The notes under the pieces are model-generated. The model was given only the letters and a program-made list of their open reading frames with translations. It was not told the origin of the DNA and ran no database searches. From positions 2,232,001 through 2,296,000 of the forward strand of contig NZ_CP096032.1 in assembly GCF_023115425.1 (NCBI RefSeq): a DNA stretch of 64,000 nt. The letters run 5' to 3'. This stretch comes from Synechococcus sp. A10-1-5-1 (GTDB lineage Bacteria; Cyanobacteriota; Cyanobacteriia; PCC-6307; Cyanobiaceae). Positions 1 to 9,904 of the stretch are shown one piece after another (the stretch's first letter is position 1; every line of letters begins with the position of its first letter). Both the position numbers and the translations under genes were made by a program.

Positions 1-427
1 GCTTGACCGCGGTTCCGAAGTTGGAGGGTTGTTCGCTGCGGGATTGGCCCGGGCTCCAGGCCGAGTGGCTCAAGCCGCTGGGGCTGACGTAGATCCAGTC
101 GCTCCAGCCATCGCTGTAGTCGACGCGGATGCCATTCCCCCAGCTGCTCCACTGGCCTAACTCCCGGAATTCCGCATCCCTCAGTTGCGTCGAGCCGGCG
201 TTCGGGACCCCTGCCGTGCCGACGGTGCTGACGGCCTTGCCATCGGCGTAAACCCGCACATTGAACAAGTTGTTGCGGCTGTCAGTGAGGGCCCAAACCC
301 CAACGAAACGGCTGATTGCTTGCGCTTCCCTTGCGGCTGGCTCTGCAGCAAAAGCAGGGGGCTGCCCCGGAAGACCCAAGACGGCGCAGAGGCCAAGTCC
401 ACCGAGGGCGGTGCTGAGGTGCCGCAT
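1..427 (-). CDS. exported protein of unknown function, 3' end outside the window
   Basis: Only the first 142 codons are present; the reading frame stays open to the left edge. It starts with an ATG at 427. Residues 1-28 look like a signal peptide ending in AFA before AEP, so the product should be periplasmic. The mature part is rich in aromatic and Gly/Asp residues (VWALTDSRNNLFNVRVY near residue 45, YSDGWSDWIY near residue 105), which suggests a small beta-sheet domain. I do not recognise the family. It lies 39 bases downstream of cysS on the same strand and could be read through from it. Confidence 0.7.
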   Translation of the reverse strand, partial: MRHLSTALGGLGLCAVLGLPGQPPAFAAEPAAREAQAISRFVGVWALTDSRNNLFNVRVYADGKAVSTVGTAGVPNAGSTQLRDAEFRELGQWSSWGNGIRVDYSDGWSDWIYVSPSGLSHSAWSPGQSRSEQPSNFGTAVK

Positions 428-466
428 GAGCGATCCAATCAACCTTGGGCCAAGTCTGCTGAGCGT

Positions 467-1909
467 TCAGCTCCTCAGCCATTCGGTGATGCCGCCGGGT
501 TTGTCGATCAACTCGATGCCCTGGGCCTTGAGGTCATTGCGGATCTGGTCGGCTGCGGCGAAGTCCTTTGCGGCCTTGGCCGCTCTGCGCGCTTCGATCT
601 GGGCTTCAATCGCCCGATCCTCGAGACCCCCTGTGGCTCCCGCGGTCTCTTGCGGTTCGTGCTGGAGCCCAACCACCGCGGCGAGCTCTAGCAGCAAGGC
701 CAGTTGCTGCTGGCTGCTGGCCTGCTCGAGTTCGCTGCTCGCGCTGGCGTCACCGCGCTCGATCCGGTTGGCCAGACCCCGCAGCGGTTTGGCGAGCTCA
801 AACAGCACCGCCAGGGCGGCGGAGGTGTTGAGGTCGTCGTCCATGGCTGCAGCAAAGCGCTTTCGGGCCTCCTGCAATGGGACGGGTAGCTCGGACTGCG
901 ACCGAGTGGTTCCAACGGTCAGGCCCAGGGCGACGTTCAGACCTTTCCAGCCGGTGGCTGCGGCCTCAAGGGCCTCGGCGGTGAAGTCCAGCGGTTTGCG
1001 GTAGTGGGCCTGGAGGGTGAACAAGCGCAGGGTCATCGGCGAGACCCCGGAATCCAGTAGCGCCCGGATTGTGGTGAAGTTGCCGAGGGATTTCGACATC
1101 TTTTGGCCGCCCACATTGACCATGCCGTTGTGGAGCCAGTAGTGGGCTAGCTCCTTGCCGGTGGCGGCTTCCGATTGGGCGATCTCGTTCTCGTGGTGGG
1201 GGAAGACCAGGTCCGCGCCACCGAGGTGGATATCGATGGTCTCCCCCAGTTCCTCGCGCACCATCGCTGAGCACTCGATGTGCCAGCCCGGACGGCCCTG
1301 GCCCCAGGGGGAGGAGAAGCTGGGCTCCCCCGGTTTGGCTCCCTTCCAGAGGGCGAAATCGAAGGGATGTTGTTTGCGGGCTTCTTCCGCGCTGGCAACC
1401 CGACCGGCGGCGTTGTCCTGCTGCTGCTCGAGATCGCGGCCGCTGAGCTTGCCGTAGCCGGCATGCTTCATCACGGCGAAGTAGACGTCCCCATCGGCGG
1501 AGTAGGCGGCGCCCTTGGCCTCCAGTTCGCTGATCAAGGTGCGAATTGCATCGAGGCTGCGGGTGGCCCGCGGCATCCGGTCGGCCGGGAGGATGTTCAG
1601 GCGCCCCATGTCGGCGACAAAGGCGTCGATATTGCGCTCGCTGACTTCCTCCATCGAGGTCCCCTCCTCGCTGGCACGGTTCAGGATCTTGTCGTCAATG
1701 TCGGTGTAGTTCTGCACGAAGGTCACCGCATAGCCGCTCCAGCGCAGGTAGCGGCGCAGAACGTCCCAGGCGATGTAGCTGCGGGCGTGGCCCAGGTGGC
1801 AGAGGTCATAAACCGTGACGCCGCAGCAATAGATGCTGACCTTGCCGGTCTCGATCGGCTTGAACTCCTCGACGCGGCGGGTGAGGGTGTTGGTGAGCCG
1901 CAGGGTCAT
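467..1909 (-). CDS. cysS: cysteinyl-tRNA synthetase
   Basis: Class I synthetase charging tRNA-Cys in the cytoplasm. The 480-residue length is normal. The HIGH signature is HLGH at residues 38-41, the KMSKS loop is intact ([10 protein letters not shown], about residue 270), and the zinc site is visible as Cys28/29, the Cys of GWHIECSAM and the HHENE block. The ATG overlaps the end of polA by four bases, so the two genes are probably translationally coupled. Confidence 0.98.
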   Translation of the reverse strand: MTLRLTNTLTRRVEEFKPIETGKVSIYCCGVTVYDLCHLGHARSYIAWDVLRRYLRWSGYAVTFVQNYTDIDDKILNRASEEGTSMEEVSERNIDAFVADMGRLNILPADRMPRATRSLDAIRTLISELEAKGAAYSADGDVYFAVMKHAGYGKLSGRDLEQQQDNAAGRVASAEEARKQHPFDFALWKGAKPGEPSFSSPWGQGRPGWHIECSAMVREELGETIDIHLGGADLVFPHHENEIAQSEAATGKELAHYWLHNGMVNVGGQKMSKSLGNFTTIRALLDSGVSPMTLRLFTLQAHYRKPLDFTAEALEAAATGWKGLNVALGLTVGTTRSQSELPVPLQEARKRFAAAMDDDLNTSAALAVLFELAKPLRGLANRIERGDASASSELEQASSQQQLALLLELAAVVGLQHEPQETAGATGGLEDRAIEAQIEARRAAKAAKDFAAADQIRNDLKAQGIELIDKPGGITEWLRS

Positions 1910-4854
1910 TTCGCTTCCATCCAGTTGGGGCCAACACCGGTCTCCACCACCAGGGGCACAGACAAGGTCACCGCGCGCTCCATGGTTTCACGCGTGAGGG
2001 TCACCACCTGATCGAGGGCCTCCGGCGCCGCTTCCAGCACCAGTTCGTCATGCACCTGCAGCAGTAGGCGCGCCGGCAGGGCGCTTTCCGCTAACCGTTG
2101 ATGTAGCTGCACCATGGCCAGCTTGATGATGTCGGCGCTGGAGCCCTGGATTGGGGCATTGGCGGCGGCTCGGAGTTGCTGGGCTTCCATGCCTCCGCGG
2201 CGTGCCACGTCGAGTTCGATCTCCAGGGGGTCCTTGCCGAGGTGTCGGCCCAGGCCGCTGGGGTCAAAGGCAAAGGGGCGACGGCGCCCCAGGATTGTTT
2301 CCACGTAACCCCGGCTGAGGGCCAGGCGCTCCTGCAGTTCCAGGAAGGCAAAGACCTTCGGGTAGCGCTGCTTGTATTTGCTCAGGAACTCCTTGGCTTC
2401 GGCCTGGCTCACACCGGTCTCACGGGCAAAGCGCTGAACGCCCATCCCGTAGATCACCCCGAAGTTGATCGTCTTGCCCAAGCGGCGCTCGTCGCTGCTG
2501 ACCTCCTCCTTCTCAAACAGAAGCCGGGCTGTCAGGGCATGGACGTCGTCCCCGTTTTGGTAGGCCTCTACCAGCACCTCCTCGCCAGAGAGGTGGGCCA
2601 GGATCCGCAGCTCGATCTGGGAGTAGTCGGCGCTGATCAGGGTCCAGCCGGCCTCGGGCAGAAACGCTTTGCGGATCCGCCGGGAGAACTCGGTGCGAAC
2701 GGGGATGTTCTGCAGGTTGGGGTTGCTGCTGGAGAGCCGTCCAGTGGCGGTGACCGCTTGGTTGAAGTCCGTGTGGACTCGCCCTGTCTCAGGCTCCATC
2801 AGGGCCGGGAGCGCATCGACATAGGTGCTCTTGAGCTTGCTCAAGGTGCGGTGCTCCAGCACCAGGCGCACCACCGGATGGGCGTCCTCCAGCTTCTCGA
2901 GCACCGTCGCGTCGGTACTCCAGCCGGTCTTGGTTTTGCGTGATTTCTTGCGATCGAGCCCGAGGGTGTCGAACAGGAGCTCACCCAGTTGCTTGGGTGA
3001 GGCCAGGTTGAACTCGGTACCGGCGGCGTCCTTGGCTTCCGTCTCCAACCGCTCGAGGGTTGCCTTGAGCTCCCGGCTGAGTTCACCGAGGTAGTCGGTG
3101 TCGATTCGAATTCCGGTGGCTTCCATCTGGGCCAGCACCGGCTCCAGGGGCAGCTCCACCTGATCGAGCAGCTTCGCCAGAGGTTGACCCATCGCCTCCA
3201 GCTGTCCCCGCAGCAGTGGGGTCAGGCGGTAGGTGACATGGACATCCATGCCGCAATAGAGGGCGGCCTGGGCCATGGGGACCGCCGAGAAGTTGGCGCC
3301 CTTGGGGACCAGTTCGCTGTAGCTGGTGGGCAAGAAGCCGAAATTGCGCTGGGCCAGGAGCTCCAGGCCATGCTTGGCGTTCGCATCCCGCAGGTAGTCC
3401 GCCAGCAGGGTGTCCATGACGACTCCGGCCAAGGCCAGGCCATGGCGCAGAAGGATCAGCCGGTCGTACTTGGCGTTCTGCAGGGTCTTGGGGTGCTCGG
3501 CGCTGCTCAGCCAGGGGGCCAGGGCCCCCAGCACCTGATCGAGGGGCAGTTGGGGTGGATCGCTGAGTTCGGCCTGATGGCCGATCGGGATGTAGGCCAG
3601 ATCGCTGAGGCCCTCGCCCCAGCACAGGCCGAGGCCCACCAGTTCGGCTTGGAAGGGATTGAGGCTGGTGGTTTCGGTGTCGAGGGCCACCGGGCTCTGC
3701 CGGTCGCTGGATCCCAGCAACCGCTGCACCAAGGCCTCGAGGGCTTCGGTGCTGGTGATCAGTTGGGGCTCCAGGGCTGGGGGCTCGCTGCTGCGATGGC
3801 CGCTCTCCTGGAGTGGCTCGGGTTGGGCGTCGGCCGCGGCTACCGGGTCGGCTGTGGTTGTGGTTGTTGCCGCTGGGGGGTCGTTGGAGAAGACCGTGGC
3901 GAAGCTGTTGACCTGCCGCCGCAGGCTGAACAGTTCCAGCTCCTCCAGGCTTTCGGCCAGGGAGTCACTCTTGACTGACCCCAGGGGAAGACGCGGGTCT
4001 TTGGGGAGCGGGATGTCTACCAGGATTTCCGCCAGCATCCGCGAGCGGTAGGCGTTCTCCCGGTCATTGCTGAGCTTGCCCAGTAGGGCGCCTTTCAGCG
4101 CTCCCTTGGGATCTTTGGCCTTGGGGCCTGCGGCTTCGAGCTCCTCCAGCGCGGTGTAGATCCCATCGAGATCGCCATGGGCGTTGAGCAGGTTGATGGC
4201 GGTCTTGGGGCCCACCCCTTTGACTCCGGGGATGTTGTCGCTGCTGTCGCCCGTGAGCGCCTTGAGGTCCACCACCTCTTCAGGGGTGACTCCCAACTTG
4301 GCCACGACGCCGTCGCGGCGAATCTCCAGGGGGCCGCTGCTCTTGGCGTAGGGACCGCCACCCATGTAGAGGACGGCGATGTCGCGCTCGTCATCCACCA
4401 GCTGGAAGAGGTCACGATCCCCCGAGAGGATCCGCACCCTCCAACCGTCGTTGGCCGCACGGTTGGCCAGGGTTCCCAGGACATCGTCGGCCTCGTAGCC
4501 GGGTGCCATGCAGAGGGGGATATCGAGGGACTGCTCGAGGATCTGCTGCAGGTTCCCCAGGTCCTGGAAGAAGTGTTCTGGGGCTACGTCACGATGGGCT
4601 TTGTAGGCCTCGTCAGCTTCATGGCGGAAGGTGGGTTCAGCCGTGTCAAAGGCAATGACCACCCCTTGGGGGGCCAGACCTTTGCAGTTGTCCAGCAGGG
4701 CCTTGAGAAAGCCGTAGGTGACCGAGGTGGGGATGCCCTCTTTGGTGCTCAGTCCCCCTTCCCCTCCTTTGCTGAAGGCATAGAAGCTGCGAAAAGCCAG
4801 GGAGTGGCCATCCACCAGCAGCAGCAGGGGTTTGAGGGTGGTGCCGCCGGTCAA
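1906..4854 (-). CDS. polA: DNA polymerase I
   Basis: Repair and Okazaki-fragment polymerase, 982 residues. The N-terminal 5'-3' exonuclease domain (about 1-300) has [27 protein letters not shown] and [14 protein letters not shown]. The central 3'-5' exonuclease domain keeps its acidic residues (LDTETTS, NAKYD, YCGMD), so proofreading should be active, unlike in Taq-type enzymes. The polymerase domain shows motif A ([11 protein letters not shown]), motif B ([16 protein letters not shown]) and motif C ([12 protein letters not shown]). The start is a TTG at 4854; no ATG occurs before the conserved LLLLVDGHS block. It is followed by cysS with a four-base overlap. Confidence 0.98.
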   Translation of the reverse strand: MTGGTTLKPLLLLVDGHSLAFRSFYAFSKGGEGGLSTKEGIPTSVTYGFLKALLDNCKGLAPQGVVIAFDTAEPTFRHEADEAYKAHRDVAPEHFFQDLGNLQQILEQSLDIPLCMAPGYEADDVLGTLANRAANDGWRVRILSGDRDLFQLVDDERDIAVLYMGGGPYAKSSGPLEIRRDGVVAKLGVTPEEVVDLKALTGDSSDNIPGVKGVGPKTAINLLNAHGDLDGIYTALEELEAAGPKAKDPKGALKGALLGKLSNDRENAYRSRMLAEILVDIPLPKDPRLPLGSVKSDSLAESLEELELFSLRRQVNSFATVFSNDPPAATTTTTADPVAAADAQPEPLQESGHRSSEPPALEPQLITSTEALEALVQRLLGSSDRQSPVALDTETTSLNPFQAELVGLGLCWGEGLSDLAYIPIGHQAELSDPPQLPLDQVLGALAPWLSSAEHPKTLQNAKYDRLILLRHGLALAGVVMDTLLADYLRDANAKHGLELLAQRNFGFLPTSYSELVPKGANFSAVPMAQAALYCGMDVHVTYRLTPLLRGQLEAMGQPLAKLLDQVELPLEPVLAQMEATGIRIDTDYLGELSRELKATLERLETEAKDAAGTEFNLASPKQLGELLFDTLGLDRKKSRKTKTGWSTDATVLEKLEDAHPVVRLVLEHRTLSKLKSTYVDALPALMEPETGRVHTDFNQAVTATGRLSSSNPNLQNIPVRTEFSRRIRKAFLPEAGWTLISADYSQIELRILAHLSGEEVLVEAYQNGDDVHALTARLLFEKEEVSSDERRLGKTINFGVIYGMGVQRFARETGVSQAEAKEFLSKYKQRYPKVFAFLELQERLALSRGYVETILGRRRPFAFDPSGLGRHLGKDPLEIELDVARRGGMEAQQLRAAANAPIQGSSADIIKLAMVQLHQRLAESALPARLLLQVHDELVLEAAPEALDQVVTLTRETMERAVTLSVPLVVETGVGPNWMEAK

Positions 4855-4905
4855 AACGCCCTGGAAATCGAGTGGACCCAGCCTGGCAGAACGGGCCGTG
4901 CTGCC

Positions 4906-5418
4906 TTGAGTCCCTGCGGCCGTTATCGCTGGTGGCTCGAGCGGCAGTGGCAGCCGCGGGCCCCGCGCCTGCTGTTCATCGGCCTGAATCCCTCCCGGGC
5001 CGATGGTCAGCGGGACGATCCCACCCTGCGGCGCTTGATCGGCTTCGCTCAGGCCTGGGGCTATGGAGCACTGGAGGTCCTGAACCTGTTTTCACGCATC
5101 TCCGCCACTCCGGCGGTGCTCCGGCGCAGCGCCGATCCGATCGGCTCGCAGACCGACCAGTGGTTGCAGCAGCGCCTGAGGGCCCTGACGCCTGCTCCAG
5201 GGTCTGCGGTCTGGCTGGGCTGGGGGAATGGCGGACAGTGGCGGGGGCGGGCTCGAGCGGTGTTGCCCGTTCTGCTCGAGCAGAACGTCCCGCTCCTGGC
5301 CCTGGGCCTGACCGCCAGCGGTCAGCCGCGGCATCCTCTCTATGCGGCCAAGGCTGCGCAGCCGCTGCGTTTGACCCATTCTGGGGAGGAGCTTCGGCCT
5401 GGTTCCGCCCTCCGATGA
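4906..5418 (+). CDS. DUF1643 family protein
   Basis: The block SPCGRYRWWLERQW followed by FIGLNPSRADGQRDDPTLRR and a Gly-rich WLGWGNGG segment is typical of DUF1643 proteins, whose function is unknown; a nucleotide-binding or nucleic-acid role has been suggested only by fold. The start is uncertain. TTG at 4906 puts the conserved block at the N-terminus and is used here. A GTG at 4804 would overlap the 5' end of the divergent polA by about 50 bases. The stop overlaps the ATG of the next small gene (ATGA), indicating coupling. Confidence 0.8.
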   Translation: MSPCGRYRWWLERQWQPRAPRLLFIGLNPSRADGQRDDPTLRRLIGFAQAWGYGALEVLNLFSRISATPAVLRRSADPIGSQTDQWLQQRLRALTPAPGSAVWLGWGNGGQWRGRARAVLPVLLEQNVPLLALGLTASGQPRHPLYAAKAAQPLRLTHSGEELRPGSALR

Positions 5419-5666
5419 CCCGTAACCCAAGCCGCTACGCGATCCATCTGCTGCTGTCCGGGGGCCATGAGCAGGTGGTGCACTTCCCCAGCCTGGACGC
5501 CTTTCAGCAGTGGTACGGAACGGTGCTCAATGCCGGACCGGCCGATGCCTTCATCAATGTCCCGATCACTGAGCTCCCCGGTGAGTACCTGGTGGTGCGC
5601 CCCAGTGCGGTGAAGGGGATCCGAGTGGAGCCAGTGTTTGGCGCCCTCGATGACGATGACTTCTGA
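5415..5666 (+). CDS. small cyanobacterial protein of unknown function (83 aa)
   Basis: ATG at 5415 overlaps the stop of the DUF1643 gene by four bases. The 83-residue product has no signal peptide or membrane segment. It ends in an acidic ALDDDDF tail and contains HLLLSGGHEQVVHFPSLD and GEYLVVRPSAVKGIRVEPVF, giving a mixed alpha/beta pattern. I know of no function. Its position inside an overlapping gene train, and good codon use, argue that it is real. Confidence 0.75.
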   Translation: MTRNPSRYAIHLLLSGGHEQVVHFPSLDAFQQWYGTVLNAGPADAFINVPITELPGEYLVVRPSAVKGIRVEPVFGALDDDDF

Positions 5667-6933
5667 GCTGATCTGGGGCTTTGCCTTCTTTGCTGGGGCC
5701 CTGGCTCAGCTGCTGGCCCGTCTGAGTGGCTGGCCATCGGTGGTGTTGCTGCTGGCGGCGGGCCTGTTCATCGGTGATGCCGGGCTGGATTGGGTGCAGC
5801 CCGAGACCCTGGGGGGAGGGCTGGAGTCCTTGGTGGGGCTGCTGGTCAGCTTGGTGCTCTTCGATGGCGGCCTGAATCTGCGCTTGGCCGGCCGGGACCT
5901 GCAGCGCACGGTGTTGCAGTTGGTGCTGACCCGTGGCCTGCTCGGGCTGGTGGGTGGCGCGCTCTTGGCCCATGAACTGGCGGGGCTGCCCTGGCCTTTG
6001 GCCTGGGTCTTTGGTGCCATCGCCCTGGGAACGGGGCCCACGGTGATCACTCCCCTGGTGCAGCAGATGCGCCTGGTGCCGCGGCTCGCCAACGTCTTGG
6101 AGGCTGAGGGGTTGATCTTGGAGCCGGTGGGGGCGGTGTTGGCCCTGCTGCTGTTGCAGTTAGCCCTGGGTGATCTGTCCCAGTGGGATCAGGTCCTGCC
6201 GCTGTTGCTGCTGCGCTTGGGCGGTGGGGTGTTGATCGGCAGTCTCTGCGGCTGGCTACTGGTCCTGGTGCTGGAGCGCCTGCCGAGCGACGCCGAGGGG
6301 CTCAAGTTGCAGCTGAGCCTGGGGGTGTTGTTTCTCTTGGTGAGTGGCACCCAGGCCCTCCTGCCGGAGGCGGGATTGCCGGCGGCGGTGTCAGCGGGGG
6401 TCGTGGTGGGCCTGCTCCTGAACGATGCAGCGAGCACGCTCGATGCGTTAATCGCCCACCTGGCGCAGCTGGCGATCACGGTGCTGTTCCCGCTCTTGGC
6501 GGCCGATCTCTCCTGGGGTGAGCTCTCTCCCCTGGGCTGGGGCGGCGCGAGTTGTGTGGCCGCCTTGATGCTGTTCCGTTGGTTGGTGGTTCAGGCCGGT
6601 TCGGTGGGCCTGCAGGGTCTGAACTGGAGCGACAAGTTGATGCTCAGCTGGATCGCGCCGCGGGGGATCGTGACGGCAGCGGTGGCCAGCCTGTTTGCCC
6701 TGAAATTGAGTGCCTCCGGCATCGCTGGCGGTGGCGCGCTCAAGGGCCTGGTGTTCCTGACCATCCTGATCACCGTCGCCGTGCAGGGACTCTCCGCTCC
6801 CCCACTGGCCCGTCGCCTGGGGCTTGTTGAGAGTGACCTAGAGGCTGCGCTCGATGCGAGCTCTGGCCTCGCCGCTGGGTTGGAGCAGCAGCCAGGTGGT
6901 GAGCAAATCGGGACCCTGGAGGCTGCCGAGTAG
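5650..6933 (+). CDS. CPA1-type cation/proton antiporter
   Basis: Integral membrane protein of about 427 residues with roughly twelve hydrophobic segments. The pattern [28 protein letters not shown] and [16 protein letters not shown] resembles the CPA1/NhaP Na+(K+)/H+ antiporters, although the usual ND or DD ion-site pair of TM5 is not obvious here (EAEGLILEP instead). ATG at 5650 is chosen; it overlaps the upstream small gene by 17 bases, and a TTG at 5638 is also possible. The 3' end overlaps the convergent gltX by 96 bases. Confidence 0.88.
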   Translation: MTMTSELIWGFAFFAGALAQLLARLSGWPSVVLLLAAGLFIGDAGLDWVQPETLGGGLESLVGLLVSLVLFDGGLNLRLAGRDLQRTVLQLVLTRGLLGLVGGALLAHELAGLPWPLAWVFGAIALGTGPTVITPLVQQMRLVPRLANVLEAEGLILEPVGAVLALLLLQLALGDLSQWDQVLPLLLLRLGGGVLIGSLCGWLLVLVLERLPSDAEGLKLQLSLGVLFLLVSGTQALLPEAGLPAAVSAGVVVGLLLNDAASTLDALIAHLAQLAITVLFPLLAADLSWGELSPLGWGGASCVAALMLFRWLVVQAGSVGLQGLNWSDKLMLSWIAPRGIVTAAVASLFALKLSASGIAGGGALKGLVFLTILITVAVQGLSAPPLARRLGLVESDLEAALDASSGLAAGLEQQPGGEQIGTLEAAE

Positions 6934-8274
6934 GGCGGCCCGCAGGGTTTTCATCAGCACCCCTTTCTTCACTCCGGCATCAGCCACGGCCTGACCCAGT
7001 AGTGCTTGGGCGGCGTCAGTGCTTAGGGGGCCTTCGGGGAGGTGCTCTAGCAGGGCCTTCAGGGCAGGACGGGCCCCTTCAACCTCGAGTTGCTTCAGGG
7101 CGGCTTCACTCAGTTCGGGCCGCTCAAAGAAGGGCCGGGCCTGATCAATGCCGTCCTTGAGGGTGACCAGCGATGGGCCCAGGAGGCCGCAAAGGTCTTT
7201 CAGCCAGTTGGCGTCGCTGTGCTCCCAGCCCAGGGCATTCCACTGGGGTTGCAGTTCCGCCAGCAGTTGCTCGGGGCTGCGTTCGTGCAGCACCTGGCTG
7301 TTGAGCCAGTTCAGCTTGTCCCAGTCGAAGCGGGCTCCGGCCTTGTTGACCCGATCGAAACCAAAGACCTTGGCCGCGTCGGTGAGGTTGAAGCGCTCCT
7401 CCATGCCCTCCGGTGGGGACCAGCCCAACAGGGTCATGTAGTTGGCTAGGGCTTCAGCGGTGTAGCCCTGTTCGCGGAAGTCATTGACCGAGGTGACCCC
7501 GTCCCGTTTGGAGAGCTTTTTGCCCTCCTTGTTGAGGATCAAAGGGGTGTGGGCAAATTCGGGGACCGCCGCGCCAAGGGCCGCATAGAGCAGCAGCTGC
7601 TTGGCGGTGTTGGCGATGTGATCTTCCCCGCGGATGACGTGGCTGATCGCCATGGCGGCGTCATCGACCACCACCACGAGGTTGTAGAGGGGATCACCGA
7701 TTTGATCGGCCGGAGCCCGGCGGGCAATGACCATGTCTCCGCCCAGGTCGCTGCCGGACCAGCGCATGGCACCACGGACCAGGTCGTTCCAGGTGATGAC
7801 GGCATCGTCATCAATGCGGAAGCGAATCGTGGCTTCACGCCCCTCGGCGATGAAGGCCTGCTCTTGCTCGGGGCTGAGGTTGCGGTGCCGGTTGTCGTAT
7901 CGGGGAGCGCGGTTTGCTGCCGCCTGCTGCTCCCGCATCGCCGTGAGTTCAGCTTCGGTGGCGTAGCAGCGGTAGGCCTTGCCGGAGTCCAGCAGTTGCT
8001 GAATGGCGGCCCGATGGGCATCGATTCGCTCGCTTTGAATCACGGGCTCAGCGTCCCAGTCGATTCCGAGCCACTGCAGGCCCTCAAGGATGTTGGCGGT
8101 GAACTCGGGCCTGCTGCGTTCCTTGTCGGTGTCTTCGATCCGCAGCAGGAAATCGCCACCGAGATGACGGGCGAAGAGCCAGTTGAAGACTGCCGTACGG
8201 GCGGTGCCGATGTGGAGAGTTCCAGTCGGGCTGGGGGCGAGACGCACACGGACCGCCGCTCCAGTTCCAGTCAC
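6838..8274 (-). CDS. gltX: glutamyl-tRNA synthetase
   Basis: Charges tRNA-Glu; in cyanobacteria Glu-tRNA also feeds tetrapyrrole synthesis and, by a non-discriminating enzyme, Gln-tRNA formation. The class I signature is [14 protein letters not shown] near the N-terminus, and the KLSKRDG loop is present ([12 protein letters not shown]). The GTG at 8274 gives [18 protein letters not shown] and a typical N-terminus; a TTG at 8289 lies five codons upstream. The gene sits directly downstream of tRNA-Asp on the same strand. Confidence 0.97.
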   Translation of the reverse strand: MTGTGAAVRVRLAPSPTGTLHIGTARTAVFNWLFARHLGGDFLLRIEDTDKERSRPEFTANILEGLQWLGIDWDAEPVIQSERIDAHRAAIQQLLDSGKAYRCYATEAELTAMREQQAAANRAPRYDNRHRNLSPEQEQAFIAEGREATIRFRIDDDAVITWNDLVRGAMRWSGSDLGGDMVIARRAPADQIGDPLYNLVVVVDDAAMAISHVIRGEDHIANTAKQLLLYAALGAAVPEFAHTPLILNKEGKKLSKRDGVTSVNDFREQGYTAEALANYMTLLGWSPPEGMEERFNLTDAAKVFGFDRVNKAGARFDWDKLNWLNSQVLHERSPEQLLAELQPQWNALGWEHSDANWLKDLCGLLGPSLVTLKDGIDQARPFFERPELSEAALKQLEVEGARPALKALLEHLPEGPLSTDAAQALLGQAVADAGVKKGVLMKTLRAALLGSLQGPDLLTTWLLLQPSGEARARIERSL

Positions 8275-8297
8275 TGGCGTTGACCTCAAGGTGGAAA

Positions 8298-8371
8298 CGG
8301 GACTGACGGGATTCGAACCCGCAACTTCCGCCGTGACAGGGCGGTGCTCTAACCGGTTGAACTACAGTCCC
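8298..8371 (-). tRNA. tRNA-Asp (GUC)
   Basis: Read on the minus strand it folds as a 74-nt cloverleaf with acceptor arm GGGACTG/CAGTCCC, anticodon stem CCGCC/GGCGG with loop CTGTCAC (anticodon GTC), T loop GGTTCGAATCC and discriminator G. The CCA tail is not encoded. It lies between the small protein gene at 8579 and gltX. Confidence 0.97.
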
Positions 8372-8525
8372 TTGAGTGCTCTGAGAGCTCTCTACGTCTG
8401 GGATTTGCGTTCCCAGCCGTGCCGCGTCAGCGACCACAAAAGTATCCGTTGTCGCCCTGCCCTCCGTCAACACACTCAGCGATGAAGACGGCAAACCTTA
8501 TGAACTGGCCCCGGGTTTGAGCCAT

Positions 8526-8552
8526 AAAAAAGCCCGCCATTGGCGGGCTTTT
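8526..8552 (-). terminator. rho-independent terminator
   Basis: Perfect 8-bp stem AGCCCGCC/GGCGGGCT with a three-base loop, followed on the minus strand by six T residues. It is placed 27 bases after the stop of the 62-residue protein gene and before tRNA-Asp, so it should end that transcript. A T-run on the other side makes it potentially bidirectional. Confidence 0.9.
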
Positions 8553-8578
8553 CAACAGTGATGAGCGGTGCTCAAAGT

Positions 8579-8767
8579 TCAGGGGCGGAAACCGGCGGGT
8601 TCGATCAGGCGGACCTGATTGCCGCGGGCAGTGAACTCACGGCCTTGATCGCTTTGGACGACCACGCGACCGCCGGATTTGACGCGGATCACCCGGGCAC
8701 GAACCCAGCCGAGGGCGGCAGATTCCAGAACCTTGACGACATCACCGGGCTGTAGATCCAACTCCAT
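8579..8767 (-). CDS. picocyanobacterial hyperconserved small protein (PSHCP type), 62 aa
   Basis: A 62-residue basic protein starting MELDLQPGDVVKVLES and ending NQVRLIEPAGFRP. From memory this matches the Prochlorococcus/Synechococcus hyperconserved protein, reported to be almost invariant in that clade, to have a Tudor-like beta-barrel fold and to associate with RNA or ribosomes. The sequence fits: short beta strands (VVKVLE, VRARVIRVK, GRVVVQS, EFTARG, QVRLIEP) and many arginines. The ATG at 8767 is chosen over an upstream ATG at 8800 because it gives exactly 62 residues. Neighbours are two tRNA genes, gltX and rplS, a translation context. Confidence 0.88.
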   Translation of the reverse strand: MELDLQPGDVVKVLESAALGWVRARVIRVKSGGRVVVQSDQGREFTARGNQVRLIEPAGFRP

Positions 8768-8804
8768 GTCCGGAAACGAGAGACTGCAGGTAGGGGACAT
8801 CGAA

Positions 8805-8877
8805 CGCGCCGTGGAGGACTTGAACCCCCGACATCAGGTTTTGGAGACCTGCGTTCTACCAACTGAACTAACGGCGC
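8805..8877 (-). tRNA. tRNA-Trp (CCA)
   Basis: Minus-strand 73-nt cloverleaf with acceptor arm GCGCCGT/ACGGCGC, anticodon stem CAGGT/ACCTG with loop CTCCAAA (anticodon CCA), T loop GGTTCAAGTCC and discriminator G. No CCA tail is encoded. Confidence 0.97.
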
Positions 8878-8895
8878 AGGGCCGATGTCCCCTCG

Positions 8896-8920
8896 AAGAC
8901 CACTGAAGTTCAGAGGTCTT
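8896..8920 (-). repeat. near-perfect 25-nt palindrome between rplS and tRNA-Trp
   Basis: Read on the minus strand: AAGACC-T-CTGAA-C-TTCAG-T-GGTCTT, an 11-bp stem interrupted by one T/T mismatch. No T-run follows, so it is more likely an RNA processing or stabilising structure than a strong terminator. Confidence 0.6.
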
Positions 8921-8924
8921 TAGT

Positions 8925-8947
8925 GGCCACAACAGAACGAAGTGGCC
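8925..8947 (-). repeat. short inverted repeat downstream of rplS
   Basis: GGCCAC/GTGGCC, 6 bp with an 11-base loop, immediately next to the palindrome at 8896. The two hairpins lie in tandem in the 92-base spacer between rplS and tRNA-Trp and may be an mRNA end or tRNA 5'-processing region. Confidence 0.45.
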
Positions 8948-8969
8948 GTGGTGCTGAAGGCGATTGGCC

Positions 8970-9473
8970 TCAGCGATCGAAGCGCTGCTTAACGCGAGTG
9001 GCTTTGCCCACCCGGTCGCGCAGATAGAAGAGCTTCGCCCGGCGCACTTTACCGCGACGCTCCACCTTGATGGAAGCCACCTGGGGGCTGTGAATCATGA
9101 AGACGCGCTCAACGCCGATCCCTTGGAAGATGCGGCGAACGGTGATGGTCTCGTTGAGGCCGCCGTGGCGCTTGGCGATGATCACGCCCTCGAAGGGCTG
9201 AACGCGCTCTTTGTTGCCCTCGGTGATGCGAACGCCGATCCGGACGGTGTCACCGACATAGATGTCGGGGAGTTCCTTGGGGTTCTTAGCGATCTGCTCG
9301 GCCTCGAAGGCCTGCATCAGAGCGTGGGCACTGAGCTTGCCCACGGTTGCTTTTGCAGCAGCAGGCTTTTCGGCCACAGCCACGGCGGAGTCAGTTGCAG
9401 CCTCGTTGCCGGCGGCTTCCTGGGTCTCTTCGTTCTTGATCTCGTCAGTCATGTCCTTGGAATCCGCTGCCAT
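8970..9473 (-). CDS. rplS: 50S ribosomal protein L19
   Basis: The C-terminal two thirds is a standard L19 ([59 protein letters not shown]). The first 50 or so residues are an acidic, Ala-rich extension ([17 protein letters not shown]) of the kind seen in other picocyanobacteria. The ATG at 9473 has a GGAG ribosome-binding site six bases upstream; a TTG at 9503 is less likely. It is first in the minus-strand run rplS, tRNA-Trp, small protein, tRNA-Asp, gltX. Confidence 0.97.
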   Translation of the reverse strand: MAADSKDMTDEIKNEETQEAAGNEAATDSAVAVAEKPAAAKATVGKLSAHALMQAFEAEQIAKNPKELPDIYVGDTVRIGVRITEGNKERVQPFEGVIIAKRHGGLNETITVRRIFQGIGVERVFMIHSPQVASIKVERRGKVRRAKLFYLRDRVGKATRVKQRFDR

Positions 9474-9516
9474 CCCAGCTCCGTGAAACGCCTGGCCAAA
9501 CAACCAGTGTACTGGC

Positions 9517-9822
9517 TCAGGGTGCCCCCGGATCTCGGGGGCGAAGGCGCCACAGCCGGCGGATCGCCAGGGTGGAGCCCGTCACGAGCATCCATAGCAG
9601 ACCGAGGCCATTCAGCAGGACGTAAATCGGCTCAGCAGCTGGGCCCAGCCATTCCCCTTCGTGCAAGACCATCAGCCAGTGCACCTGGTCTCGACCGAAG
9701 CCCCCCCAGTCTTTGAGCAGCCGGTAGGCCATGCCGCTGCAGACCGTCAGCAGGAGTGGAAGCACCACCACGGGCGCCAGCGCGGCATGCAGCCGTCGCA
9801 TCCAGGCCAGGGTCGCTTTCAT
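9517..9822 (-). CDS. small membrane protein, PepSY-associated TM type
   Basis: The 101-residue product has an N-terminal amphipathic segment ([10 protein letters not shown]), a TM helix ([19 protein letters not shown]), a loop with [15 protein letters not shown] and a second TM helix ([18 protein letters not shown]). This order (RxLH, TM, WL..LHxG, TM) resembles the membrane part of PepSY-associated proteins. It has no partner gene here; its role is unknown. Confidence 0.7.
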   Translation of the reverse strand: MKATLAWMRRLHAALAPVVVLPLLLTVCSGMAYRLLKDWGGFGRDQVHWLMVLHEGEWLGPAAEPIYVLLNGLGLLWMLVTGSTLAIRRLWRLRPRDPGAP

Positions 9823-9904
9823 TGGGGCACGGCCAGGGCTGTTGGTGGCAGCACAGATCAGGCCTCAGGTTCTAACTTGCGGAGAGCAGGCCTGCTCTGG
9901 CGCG

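Noticed and set aside
4804-4905. GTG start at 4804 for the DUF1643 gene
   Set aside because: It would overlap the beginning of polA on the other strand and add Gln-rich sequence complementary to it.
8420-8560. Codon-like stretch ([21 protein letters not shown]) on the plus strand downstream of tRNA-Asp
   Set aside because: No start codon precedes it before an in-frame TGA, and it runs into the terminator; could at best be a gene remnant.
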